A stretch of DNA of 64,000 nucleotides, from positions 42,292,314 through 42,356,313 of the forward strand of contig CM023536.1 of the NCBI GenBank assembly GCA_013350335.1. Reading direction: 5' to 3'. Position numbers and translations under genes: made by a program. Under the pieces are notes generated by a model. The model did no database searches. It was not told the DNA's origin and worked only from the letters and a program-made list of their open reading frames with translations. This document shows, piece after piece, positions 1 through 11,081 of the stretch (its first letter is position 1; each line of letters opens with the position of its first letter). The stretch comes from Chimonanthus salicifolius. Lineage: Eukaryota > Streptophyta > Magnoliopsida > Laurales > Calycanthaceae.

Positions 1-640
1 TTTTTTTTAATATAATATATAACATCTTATATAGTAATTACATAAATGCATTCTATAAATCCTAGTTGTCTCTCCTATGCATTATATAAAGATAATTTGT
101 TTCTTCTAATTTGGACCTCTTAATTTTAAAACTTTATTTTATCAAAATTGAGTATTATGTGGGAGTTCTTATTTTATTTCTGCAATTTTTGGGATTTTTG
201 ATAGCTTTTTTTGTCTCATGGTTTTTTTACCATTTATGTACAATGTATTAAAATATTTAGGTCACTAGGCCTCGAGTATTTCTGGTATTTTTCTCAATTT
301 GGGCCAATTACAAAAGGTGGGTATTTTGAATATCTCGAGTTGGGTTGGTTCCAAAGTTTAGAAACCTTTGTTCGGGGTGGGCTAGCATAAACCCAACTTG
401 ACACAAATTGCAACTCTAATTGTTCATCATAACATGATTGGTAAAATTTTCTTTGGTAATATTCAAACCTTAATTCCTTTCATCTTGGCTCAATTGGTGC
501 AAATAAAATCAGCTCAGAATTAATGACTATAGTTACTAAATGTGTTGGCATGTGTACCAATTTTTAGTAATGGTGCTTAAATGCTAGTAATTTACCATTA
601 ATGCACAAGGCAACTGCACCTCCCATCCAACCCGATGACC
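1..640. other. AT-rich stretch, nothing recognised
   Basis: No long reading frame, terminal repeat or RNA-gene signature was seen. A short patch near 330-400 is rich in GGGTTGG and AACCCAAC words, but it has no clear boundary. Confidence 0.5.
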
Positions 641-714
641 TTTTTGGAAGAAATAGATAAATGTAGTGTGGTGGACTTCTTCATATCATCTCTGCCTAAA
701 GAATCTGAACCTCT

Positions 715-1475
715 ATTGAAGACACCCTCGTTGGGTGGCCGGATCTAACCGGCTGCTTATCTGTTAAGTCATTCATCAAGTGGAACAATCATGAGACTAC
801 TCCTGCTATTGTCAACCCTAATATCGAGAGATCCATTGCTCCTCCCCGCGCAATTGGCTTCTTGTGGACTGCGGGTTTAGGAAAAATTCTTACTATTGAC
901 AACTTACGCAAAAGAGGATGAATCTTGATCAGTGTTTGTCCTTTGTGTCTCCAAGCTTCAGAAGAGTCAAATCATCTCCTTATCCATTGTCCGTTCTCCT
1001 ATGCCATGTGGAACTCAGTGTTATAAAAGTTCAGTGTGCTTTGGGTCATGTCTTCTACGGTCGCCGCCTTATCCTTTGTTCGGGATATTGTTTCAGTCTC
1101 CCAAAAATGCTCTTCTTTGTGGCACTTGGCTCTTCGCTACTACGTGGAGCTTATGTTGGGAACGTAACAATCGAATTTTTAAGGATCATACTGAAATGTT
1201 TGATGCGGTTTCTATAGGAGTCTTTGCCAAGTGTGCTTTTTGGGCATTACCTTTGTGGAGTTCAGGAATATCCCCATCAATGATATATTGCATGTTTATA
1301 AAGAAAGTGTTGACTAAGTATAAATTATTTCTCCCTGCTTTTGTGTTTCTTCTTGGCTTTCTTGGAATTGTGGGTTGTAGTCTATCTTTATTTTTCTTGT
1401 TCTGTTTTCTGTTCTTGCACCTGGGTGCCTCTTTTTTCTAATATATTAACCATTAAAAAAAAGAAAAAAAGAAGG
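715..1475 (+). pseudogene. LINE reverse-transcriptase 3' end (zf-RVT region), decayed
   Basis: This is the carboxyl-terminal part of a plant LINE (or LINE-like reverse transcriptase) polyprotein. Read across frames, it shows the zf-RVT layout: a W-P-D-L-x-G-x-L-S-V-K-S-F segment near 740-780, GKILTIDNLRKRG near 880-918, then CPLC followed by ESNHLLIHCPF near 935-990. The cysteine and histidine spacing of this zinc-binding module is visible. A W-x-E-R-N-x-R-I-F segment typical of LINE ends follows at about 1150-1185. Several stops and frameshifts break the frame, including one right after the RKRG segment. An A-rich tract at 1454-1475 may be the remains of the element's tail. The reverse-transcriptase core and endonuclease are absent, which fits 5' truncation. 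No target duplication was resolved. The identity of the domain is fairly sure; the boundaries are not. Confidence 0.72.
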
Positions 1476-1893
1476 CCTTGAAGATTGTTGGATAGTACTT
1501 GACGGTATTGTAGACGCCAATTTAAGCTGTAGATGCAATCCAGATTTAGAATGAGAAGCTAACTCTACTTGTGCCAAGTCTTTGGAAGAGAAACAGAGCT
1601 AGTAAAATGACAATTAGCAGAAGAAGAACATGCTCTACAAAGAACATGAAATGTTATGCTAGTGTTCCAAGTAAGTGCATCTAGTAACTTCATTAGTAGT
1701 TGAATGAAGGATCACCTTGTGTGACTTTCGATGATCTTGATTGGATTCCTTGAACAGCAGAGAGAACTACATAATAAAAGTCATCAAAATAAAAACATGC
1801 ATTGGGACATTCAAAATGGAAAAAAAAAAATAATTGAAGGATGTGATGCTTTACATAATTAAGAGAGAAAAAAAAAACTTCAAAGACATAACA
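1476..1893. other. Unannotated AT-rich DNA
   Basis: I saw no coding frame, repeat unit or terminal motif in this stretch. Confidence 0.45.
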
Positions 1894-2758
1894 TGTCACG
1901 CCCTAAACCCTAGCACATGATTAAAATTAAGGGAAAATGACTATTCTTTTTTCTAACTGAACACTTTCTAAAGATGGAAAATTCCTACAACTAATTGTTT
2001 CTGACAGAAAAATCCTACCAAAATTTTAGCTTTGGACTTTTCAAAATTTTCTACAACCTGCTGCTTAGTAACTGAATAAACGTTTTTCTTGGCATCTAAT
2101 ATTCTGGCACAAAACTTTTTTATTCTTAAAAGGAAACAGTTTGAGAAGGTTCAATAATAAATTTCTAATTCGACAGATTCATCAAGTGGGTAAAAGGGCC
2201 GGGCCGAGTTATTGTTGATCGATGCAATTATGTATGATCCAAAAAAAGATAAAAAACCCTTTGCTTTTTTTGTTTATACCTTTTTCTTGTGAAATGTCGG
2301 GAATTGTTTGTATCCTACTAAGAGGATGTATATTGCAAAGAAAAGAAGACTACTTAAACTTTTTTTCAATCCAAATTGGAGCGGTGTACCTCTATACATT
2401 CCACATCCACATATTTTCTTTTATGGGACCTCTAGTCCCCTCCAACCCATCCACCATAATTTAAAACCATTCAAACCCACATCTCCAAACTATCAATCCA
2501 TAAGCATTAATAAAAATAAATGGATCCTCAAGCTCCCATCATAGAAGTTTATAAACCTTATAATGGTGCATATGCTTAATAAAATCAAAGTCTAAAACAT
2601 TCAAGACAACATATAATAAATAATGCAAACTCAAAAGCAGGGCCGTCTAGACACAAGTTGAGGCCTAAGGCGAAAAATCTAAACGGGGCCTTTTTAATAT
2701 TTAATATATTATTATAAATAATATTTAATTAATATTTTAATTATATATATAAATAAAA

Positions 2759-5242
2759 TTATCTAAAATCTAATTTTCTTGCTTTTTGAGATGCAAAATT
2801 ACAAATTAAATTTTTGTATTCAAGTTTTGCTAAAATATCATTTTCAATTGATAATATGGCTAATTCACTTAATCTTTCTTGTGACATTGTTGATCGTAGA
2901 TAAGATTTTATTAATTTTAATTTTGAAAAACTTCTTTCTGCAGAAGCAACTGTTACAGGTATTGTCAATAATATTTGGTATGCAATATCAGTATTTGCAA
3001 ACGAATCTAGTCTTTTAATGTAATTTAAAATTTCAATTGGAGTTATTTCTGTTTGTAAAATTTCTCTTAAAACTTTTAACTCTGAAAATAAATCTAAACC
3101 ATCTATATCGGAAACCTCATTATATTTCAAAAGACATTCAAGATTAAGACAATATTTTTTCAAACTATCATCATTTAATGATTTTAATTTTTTTAAATCA
3201 AATAAAAAACCAAAAATATCTTCATATTTTTTAAATTGTTCAAACCTACTTTGAATTGAAGAAATCGCTTGATCTACTATATATAAAAAAATAATTAACT
3301 TTAAAAGATTCTTCGGCTAATTGCGTTGACTCATCATCGACATTTTCATCAAACTGTTTTTTTCTACGAATTTTACGTCTTTCATTAAATACAGGTTCTA
3401 CGTCCATTTTAGTTGCAATCTCTTTTGCTTCAGTCATAGCTGATGTAAATCCATTTTCTCTACACTTAATAAAAAACTAATTAGACCTTCTAAGTGATCT
3501 ATAACAACATCAATATGCATATTTTTAGATTGTAAAGTTTTACTAAGTTAACAGTAAATAATATATCATACCAAATAGTCATATATAATAAAAATTCAAA
3601 ATTTTCAATCTCATAAATAGTTAAACTTTCAGCTTCACTTCTTGTTTTAGGGTCTTCATTAGTTTCTGCTAATTGAAGTAGAGCATCTCTAATTTCTGGA
3701 ACTTGATATTTTATCGCTTTAACACTTTCAATACGACTTTCCCACCGTCTTTGTGACAATGACTTTATAGTTAAAGTAGATATATTATCTTGTAAAATTT
3801 TCCACCACTTTGTAGAAGAAGAAAATAATGCATATATACGTTGTACTACTCCAAAAAAAGATATTGCTTTAGGACACGAGTTCGCCATATCACAAAGTAC
3901 TAACTTTAAATTATGAGAACCACATACTGTATAAAAAGCTCTAGGATTTGCATTTAATAGTCTTTTTTGTACTCCTTATTGTTTTCCTTTCATATTTGAT
4001 CCATTATCATACCCTTGTCCTCTTACATCATTAATATCAAGTCCTAAATTTTTTATTCCATTTAAAAGTTCATGAAAAAGCCATTTTCCAGATGTATCAT
4101 CTACTTTTAGAAATTCTAAAAAATATTCTTCAATTTTTATTGGATTTATTGAAACATTCACATAACGCAATATTAGAGTCATTTGTTCTTAGTGACTTAC
4201 ATCCGGAGTATAATCAAGTATAATTGAATAATATTTTACCTCTTTAATTTTTTTAATAATTGTACTTTTAATTTCACATGCTAAAATATGTATTAATTCA
4301 TTTTCTATATTATGCCCAAGATAATGATTACGGATTTCACCATTTTTAATACGACGAAGATGCTCTTGCATTGTTGGATCAAATTTTGCAATCATTTCAA
4401 TTAAACCTAGAAAATTCCCATTATTTTCTTCATATATCTTGCTATTATTTCCACGAAATGGTATGTTATTTTTAGCAAGAGTTTCCACAACAGCAATAAT
4501 TCTTAAGAGTACTTTTTTCCAATGTTCTTTCTCTTTGTTAATTTGTTCTTGAATATCTTTATCGATTGTCTTATTTTTTATCAATCTTGATTCTAAATCA
4601 ATCCAACTTTTCATATTCATAATATGATCATTTGTTAGTTCGTGATATTTAAGCTTACAATTAAGATTTTTCCAATCTCTAGTTCCATTTGTAACTAACA
4701 CACTTGAACTCGATTTTGAATTAAACAACTTGCAATAAAAACAAAATACCAAATCCATCTCTTTTGAATCTATTTTTCATTTCTCCATTTGATAATACTC
4801 TAGTATAATAGTTAGTAGAGAAATGCCTAGAGTTGCTATCCCTAGGAAATTTTATATTTTTATCTCTAATTGGACCTCTTTCTACTAATAAATCTCTTAT
4901 TTTGGTATCTATAGTTTCCCATCGTCCTGGATTATAACTAATTGTAGAAATAGAATCGGTTATTTTATTTTCTTTTCTTAATTCTTTTTCTTCTAAATTT
5001 TTTTGAGTATCATTATGAATCTGTTCGTTGTCATTCTTTTCTACCATTAGTTCAACATGTTCTGAATCTATTAAATGAATTGGTTGTTCATTTGTTAAAT
5101 ATTCATTCAAATTACTTGCTAAATTTTGTTTATTGCCACTAATAAATTTATCAAGAGCCCCTCTTTGAGATTGAACTAGTTTTTCTATTTTTTTCCTTTT
5201 TTGAAGTTTTTGAAATCCAGATTCATATTTTCTATTAGACAT
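2759..5242 (-). pseudogene. hAT transposase (TTF zinc finger, DUF4371, hAT dimerisation), broken
   Basis: The protein family cuts and rejoins hAT termini. Read on the minus strand from 5242, the order is: a Lys-rich amino end; the NPGRWETID segment at about 4905-4935; a TTF-type zinc finger with FCFYCKLF near 4740 and paired His near 4620-4650; the DUF4371 region (IPFRGNN near 4465); the first catalytic aspartate in the DYTPDVSH block near 4190-4215; [10 protein letters not shown] near 3980-4010; and the dimerisation signature [12 protein letters not shown] near 2910-2955. The longest single frame runs from 4758 to 3499 and has only two stops, at about 4187 and 3973. Both are TAA where family members usually have Gln, consistent with CAA to TAA transitions. 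Frameshifts lie near 4740, between 3499 and 3437, and between 3246 and 3163. The ATG at 5242 is the best start in the first exon seen. The family call is secure; activity is not expected. Confidence 0.9.
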
Positions 5243-7662
5243 ATTTATGATTAAAACACAATTATAAATAAAACAAAAACCTTTAAGATTACAAATAACT
5301 AAAATGAACTAAAATTGAAAGGTTAAAGAACAATAGAACCTGGCACTGTGAAGATACGATAATTAATGAATAGTTGCAAGGTCCTCTATAGCTCTATTAC
5401 TCTACCAATTCACCAAAGATCTCTAAATTAAAAGTCACGGCTTTATCTACATGAAAGAACAAAGGAAAAAATAAAAGGTTTAGATTCAACAAGAATAAGG
5501 GTTTAGATTCAATAATACATAAATGTAAGTGGAGAAGATCAAAGAAAAAAGTATCCAGCCCATAGAAGACTTGCTTATCCAAAGAAATAATCAATCATCA
5601 TGACCCAAATAAAGTAGTAAAGAACCAATCTGAAAAATGATGTTAATACCATTTAAATACAGTCCTAACATTTGCATTTCCTATCATATTATGATTTCTC
5701 TTATTATTAAAAAAAAATATAATGAGACAAATTATTATGATGGATATCTTACTAAAAAATGGAATCCTAAATTATTAGATATTAGATAACTTTTTTTATC
5801 TATCTTGATCAATACAATGCTGAGAATGCATCAAATAAGCATCATAGAAAGTTGAATTTAAGTAAACAATGGCACAAAGAATCCAAAGTTACTTATTACA
5901 AAAAAAAAAAGAGCATATTTTGTACCAATTTACTAAATCTGGTGAAAGATTAAATATTTATATTAAATACGAATGCTTCTCCATCATCTAAGAAGAACAC
6001 AATTGAAATAAAACTAACTGAAAACCCAGAAAAAAAAAAAAAAAGCTTCAATCCAAAAATTTCTTACAAATGCCAGAGGTTGAACTATGCTAATCCACTG
6101 TCAATTACAAGGGAAATTAATGAGCTAGTTAGTGCAATATAGGTTTGATTCAACCATGTAAGGAGATGAGCCAATTCTCTTGTAGACTTTTTTGGGTACT
6201 TGTTTTTTTGAATTATGATAATCTTGCTGAAGGAATGGAAAAAAAAAGTCTTGTCATTTGGGCCTCCGTTGGATTGAGGGTTCCATGGGGCTAGTACTTG
6301 TATAAAAGAGGATTTTATAGGAAAATGTGTAGAACGGGGTAGTTTTTCTTTTTCCTTTTTTTTTCTCTCTTTTTCCCTCTTTTTCTGGCAGTAATTGGGG
6401 ACAAGTCAATAGGATAGCTCTCATATCATGTTCACATATGCACCTTGCACTAATGCAAAAGGGTAGAGGTGCAAAAGGGATTTTTGCTTGTATTATCAGT
6501 TGATAAGAAAAATAATTTTGAACAAAGACAGCATCCTTCCTGCACTCTAAAGACTTAAAATTGATTACAGTAGCCATTTGTTTTGAAATAAACTCATGAT
6601 CACTGATCTCTATGCAACAGGCAACAACATCATAAATCTAACAAATCTAACAAATTGTAGAGCAGTAAAGTAAATCAAATAAAAATGCATGACTGTGTAC
6701 AGCAAACACATTACTTTTCCTGAACAGAGTGATCAAAGAGAAAAGAGACTGGGTCAGAAAATTCCTATGTTCTTCACTCTATTTTCCAGTTATGTAGGAA
6801 ACACGCCACAAAATAAAACAAAATTCAAGTTACCAAACAGGCCTAATAGCTTGATCGAGTTTAACACCTATTTGGCCATGTTTGGATGAGACAAGTAAAA
6901 AAGTGGAGCATCTCTAGAAAAGAAAATGGGTATCGCTTCCCCTCGTCATAACTCCCGTGAAGATGGATTTCTGCTATTTGGTTGCTACTACTATGGATTT
7001 CAAAGAGAATGAAAATATTCAATCACAACAAGATAGGAATATGGATGAGGTCCGCCAAATCAGGAAACTGAAATTTCTTCACTTGTTAAAAACAGCTGAT
7101 TCTAAAATCACCACTAACGGAAAAAAAAAAAATATCCAAACAAAATGGGGAAATGTGTTCAGACACAGAAATAAAGGGGACAAAAAAAAAAAAGAATTTC
7201 CAACCAAGAAAAGATCTTTTCCATGAAATTCAATAAAAAGATGAACCCTTTCCAGATCAGCCGGTACGCACACGCAAAATAATAATAATAACAAAGATGA
7301 ACCCAAGAAAATCAAGTTCCAACTTCCAAACTCAATCCTCACGAGAAGGCCTTGATTTACCCTTTCCAGAGTACTGGCATTTTTCACTCAAGGCTTTCAG
7401 CTCTGGTTGGCTTGCATTTCACAACCACAGAGGGATGAAAAAGTTCAATGGTTTTGGCAAAATCTGAGCAACATTCCAGATCTAGTTTCTACAAGTTTTT
7501 TTTTTTAGATCTGAAAACCCATTTCAGATCTGAGAAAAACAGAAATAAAAAACCAGCCCAGTTCAATTAATCCCTAATTTAAGATGGAAATATGGAATTA
7601 AGAATACCTTATACCTAGGGTCCGAGTAGAGGGACAGCTGAGTAGATTGACCGTCGACGTTC
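5243..7662 (-). other. Non-coding upstream part of the hAT element
   Basis: About 2.4 kb lies between the presumed transposase start and the element's far end. No frame similar to transposase was seen. On the minus strand AG|GTATAAGG near 7603-7616 would fit a plant 5' splice site, and a T-rich stretch ending AAAG near 5283 could be an acceptor. A 5'-UTR intron is therefore possible but unproven. Short A-runs occur at 6030-6045 and 7120-7195. Confidence 0.35.
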
Positions 7663-7862
7663 ATCGAGAGAGCACTGAGAGAGGAGAGCGAGAGAGAACC
7701 AGAGAGATGCAGTTAGAGAGACAGAGAGCGAGACCGAGACTGAGAGAGAGTCAGAGAGAGAGCACTTTCTGTGTCGTGAGAGTGTGAGGGAGGGAGAGAA
7801 GAAAGGGGAGAGTCGAATAGGATATCCGAAGGTTTTATTGAGTTTTTTTTTTTTTTTTTTTT
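7663..7862 (-). repeat. GA-rich tract and T-run near the hAT 5' end
   Basis: The tract at 7663-7810 is an imperfect GAGA repeat. Read on the transposase strand it is CT-rich, as many plant 5' leaders are. A T-run of more than 20 follows at about 7840-7861. It lies 130-330 bp inside the element, so it may mark the transposase promoter and leader (inference). Confidence 0.55.
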
Positions 7863-8620
7863 CCGTTGCTTATTTTTTAGGGTCTGTAGACTGTAGTGCA
7901 CATATCATCGGTGGGCCCCAAATTCCAGTGAATTTTTTTTACGGGGCCTATCACTAAGGTGTTTTCAACGGGGGCCTAAGGCGTAGACGGCCCTGCTCAA
8001 AAGAACAATTTCTTTAAAGTGATTATTCAGAACATCTCCAAAAACTCATGAATTCCTTCTGAGGAGTTTCGACTCTAAAATGGTAAAAGACGTGAGCCAC
8101 ATATGCCCAGTAGGTCATTAATATCCAACTCAGTTAAACATATAAATAAAGTTCACATGCATATATTTTAATCATAAAATATTCAACTCAGTTATGAAAT
8201 CAGGAAGAGAACATGGCATGTACATTCACATGAAAAATATTAAATTGACCACAATACCACATAAAGCCTGGCCTTGAAAAACTCGACTTCTCTTAGAACA
8301 CCTTGGATTCCAAAAAACCATCGGTCGGTTTCCAAAATCATCTGGTTAGGACCCAACACCGTATTTAGGAGCGTCCCTCCGGCTCCATGGTCACGACAAC
8401 CCCTTCGAGTTACAGCACCGATAAAAGCCTTGTACATAGAGTCTAGTCATTGACCCGTGTATACATATGATAACCCAGTCCGTCCAGCATATTTTTCCGC
8501 TTTGGGTTCTAACCTGCACTATTTTGTTTCTCTTTGCGCTCCAACCCATCGCCCAGAAAACGGAATATGCTAAGTGGAGTGGGTGTTCCACATATAAATC
8601 AAACAACAATATTTTATTTT

Positions 8621-8886
8621 GATTATATTTTTATTTTTTAAATTTAAATATTTTATAAACGTACTTTTGAAATAATCTAACTATGTAAATATTTAATAAA
8701 GTTTTATCTACATGACTGAACTGCTGATGAAACTCAATTCAGAACCCATGATCGACTAATAACTTATAGGTGAGAGAAATTTCTATTTGTGTAAAAACCA
8801 ACTTCAATTTATATCAACCTGAGCTTTCATCTTATCTGTCTTTACCCATTGAAGAAGAGTCCTTTTAGCGACAAGAAGACAAACTC
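8621..8886. other. Unannotated AT-rich DNA
   Basis: No frame, terminal motif or repeat unit was recognised here. Confidence 0.4.
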
Positions 8887-9066
8887 AGTAGCATCTTCTC
8901 TGTAATTATTGAGCCGCAAAATAGGAAAAGATAGAGACGCACATTAACAAAAGTTAAATATTATCAATCGCCAAAGTAGCATCTTCTCTGTAATTATTGA
9001 GCCGCAAAATAGGAAAAGATAGAGACGCACATTAACAAAAGTTAAATATTATCAATCGCCAAAGTA
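8887..9066. repeat. Perfect 88-bp tandem duplication
   Basis: Unit 1 is 8887-8974 and unit 2 is 8975-9062, followed by the first four bases of a third unit. The two copies read identically across all 88 positions, starting AGTAGCATCTTCTCTG. It is not a microsatellite; the unit is ordinary sequence. Identity suggests a recent duplication or an assembly join. Confidence 0.92.
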
Positions 9067-9390
9067 AGATGATGTAGACATTCATTTTTCCTTCTTCGTG
9101 CATAAATATGGGGATACTATAAATGTCTGGTTTATATTTTTTTTCAAAAATTAAAAATTTGATAAAATGAGATTGACTATTTAATAAGTTCGGTAGAATT
9201 GAGTTAATTTTATATATAAACTCTACTTTTTATCTAAGAAAATCTTTGATTCTCAAGATCTTTTTATAATTTTTAACGAGGCTTTAGTATCAACCATATT
9301 TGAGAATCATTCACTTTTGATTTTAGAAATACGAAAATGTATAATAGATCAAGGCGGTCCAAAGTGTATGTCAATTCAATAAGAATTAGA
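9063..9390. other. Unannotated AT-rich DNA
   Basis: I saw no frame or element boundary between the tandem duplication and the next element. Confidence 0.4.
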
Positions 9391-9398
9391 CCCAGAAG

Positions 9399-9832
9399 CA
9401 GGGGTCAATATATCGGCCGATACATTTATACGAAATGTATCGGCCGATATAATACGGTTTTTCAGCACAGTATTATATCGGCCGATATGTATTTTATCGG
9501 TCGTACATAATATTTCTCAGCCGATATGGCCGATATATCGACTATATATATCGGTCCGATATCGGCCGATATTCATAATATCGGTCTTTTTTTTAAAAAA
9601 AAAAGAAAAATCAAAATGGTGGTGGGCTCGAGTTGATATCTCGGCCGATATTTTCATTTTTAATTTTTTTTTAAAAAAAAAACTTCCGTTTGGGTTATTT
9701 ATTTATTTTTTAATTCAAAAAAATAAAATAATAAAAAATATCGATATTTAAAAAAAAAACAAAAGAGGAGAGAGAAATTTATTGGCCGAGATATCGGCCA
9801 ATATCTCGGGGTGGCCGAAATTTGCACCCCTG
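9399..9832. mobile_element. Non-autonomous hAT element rich in ATATCGGCCGATAT palindromes
   Basis: The 434-bp element starts CAGGGGTCAATATATCGGCC and its reverse complement starts CAGGGGTGCAAATTTCGGCC. It is flanked by a perfect 8-bp TSD, CCCAGAAG, at 9391-9398 and 9833-9840. It has no coding capacity. Its left half is dominated by repeated, often perfect, palindromes around TATCGGCCGATA (for example near 9410, 9437, 9477 and 9555), and the right half holds A/T runs. The TSD length and CAGGGG terminus place it in the hAT superfamily. A related copy lies at 52795-53288. Confidence 0.88.
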
Positions 9833-9840
9833 CCCAGAAG

Positions 9841-10042
9841 TATCATAATGAGATATTGAGATCCCACATTTTTCTTTATCAAAATTTAAGTTTTACCAAT
9901 AAAATTTACTCAATTTCATTATAACTTATAATGAGATTAAACTCATTTAATTATTTTTAATTGTTAATTTAAAAATTAAATGTATATGTAGTATCTGAAT
10001 ATTTATGTACTTGTGCTTCATTGTGCAAAAGACACATACATG
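9841..10042. other. Unannotated AT-rich spacer
   Basis: Nothing recognised between the two hAT-type insertions. Confidence 0.4.
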
Positions 10043-10050
10043 CCTTTGTA

Positions 10051-10865
10051 CAGTGCCGGCTTTGAGATTTCAGGGGTCCTAGGCGAACTCTTAAGATGGG
10101 TGTTTTTTAGAAAGTGTGAAACATCCAAATAATGATAGTGATAACCAATACAAAATTAACAACTAAATAATCAAAATTAAAGAACAATAAAATCTGATTT
10201 GATTTACGAATAAACCAGAACTAGTTGGAAATTGTCACACGCACATTGCCCCGCCCACACAAGATTAATCACAGTCACATAATCAATTTTACTGCAAAAT
10301 ATCAACATAAAAAAATCAATAAAATATATAAATTAAATTCAATCAATTTAAATATTTAATGAATAATCTGCAAATACATAAGAAGTTTTAATAAAAAGTG
10401 AAAGATGGAATCAAGTAAGAATTTTTAATAAATAGCTTTAAATAATTTTAAAATTAGAATACATAAGAAACAAATACTTTTGTAAAAATAAGTTCTCAAA
10501 AATTTCTTATTACCAGTTTTATTTTATTAATATTTTATTTATTCTATTTTTATTATTTTTAAATATTATAATTTCCATGAGATTTTCCCTGTAAAAATCC
10601 GAGAATTTGAAAATATACCAACATTACCAATCGATGTTAATATCTCGAGAACGGTATTTGTGACAATGGTTGCAGGTGGAAGGAAAGTGAGAGGAAGAGA
10701 ACAAAACTTTGATGTGGGTTTTCTGCTGTGTAATGATGGGGGGAGATGGGGATAAAAGGTGCAGGTGTGAATGTTGTTAAGGAGTTTGGGCAACCCTAAG
10801 TTATTTATATGCATTTGGGGGCCCTAGACGCTGGCCTACTCTACCTATAATTAGGGCCGGGCCTG
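10051..10865. mobile_element. Non-autonomous hAT element, 815 bp
   Basis: The element begins CAGTGCCGGC and ends GCCGGGCCTG, an imperfect terminal inverted repeat (8 of 10). Flanks are CCTTTGTA (10043-10050) and ACTTTGTA (10866-10873), a 7-of-8 target duplication. Near each end lie paired GGGGxCCTAG words (TCAGGGGTCCTAGGCG near 10070 and GGGGGCCCTAGACG near 10817). The short frame at 10814-10566 (minus) matches no family I recognise and is probably chance. Confidence 0.78.
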
Positions 10866-10873
10866 ACTTTGTA

Positions 10874-11076
10874 CATTTTCGGACTTAGAAATGTAATGTG
10901 ATCTAATTGTGTCATCAAGAAATCAAAGATTTATTTGCATTTTAGGGAAAAAAAACATGTTCTTACAACAATCTCACATGTAAGATAGTTTTTAATTTGC
11001 AAGCAGTACTTCAACTCGTTCACATTGCCGATGATGAGATCTTGGGTACCACTGATGACCTATCTCATGTCAAATC
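10874..11076. other. Host sequence interrupted by the solo LTR
   Basis: This stretch continues at 13064 once the solo LTR 11082-13058 and one copy of its TSD are removed. No function recognised. Confidence 0.5.
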
Positions 11077-11081
11077 AGTAG

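Larger units (their letters stand above)
2638..7995 (-). mobile_element. Complete hAT DNA transposon with degraded transposase
   Basis: The element is 5358 bp long. It starts CAGGGCCGTCT and ends AGACGGCCCTG, an 11-bp perfect terminal inverted repeat of hAT type. It is flanked by a perfect 8-bp target duplication, CTCAAAAG, at 2630-2637 and 7996-8003. Both the duplication length and the CAGGG terminus are standard for the hAT superfamily. A transposase-derived frame lies on the minus strand at 5242-2759, and a long non-coding part with a GA-rich tract lies at 5243-7995. Intact termini and TSD point to fairly recent insertion, but the transposase has nonsense codons and frameshifts. It could therefore move now only if a relative supplied transposase. 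It sits inside an LTR-like sequence. Confidence 0.9.
1894..8620 (-). mobile_element. Probable gypsy LTR remnant split by the hAT element
   Basis: The sequence at 1894 (TGTCACGCCCTAAACCC) resembles the outer edge of the gypsy LTR at 44041 (TGTCATGCCCCGACCC) and the reverse complement of the 34197 edge. The flanks of the hAT insertion (1894-2637 and 8004-8620) are continuous once the insertion and one TSD are removed. The right part has the short CACCG/GACCC-rich text seen in the other two gypsy LTRs here. The far end is not resolved and no TSD was found, so this could also be a fragment of a different LTR family. Confidence 0.35.

Noticed and set aside
7079..7387. 102-codon minus-strand frame upstream of the hAT transposase
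   Set aside because: Low-complexity, overlapping A-runs; no resemblance to the amino end of hAT transposases.
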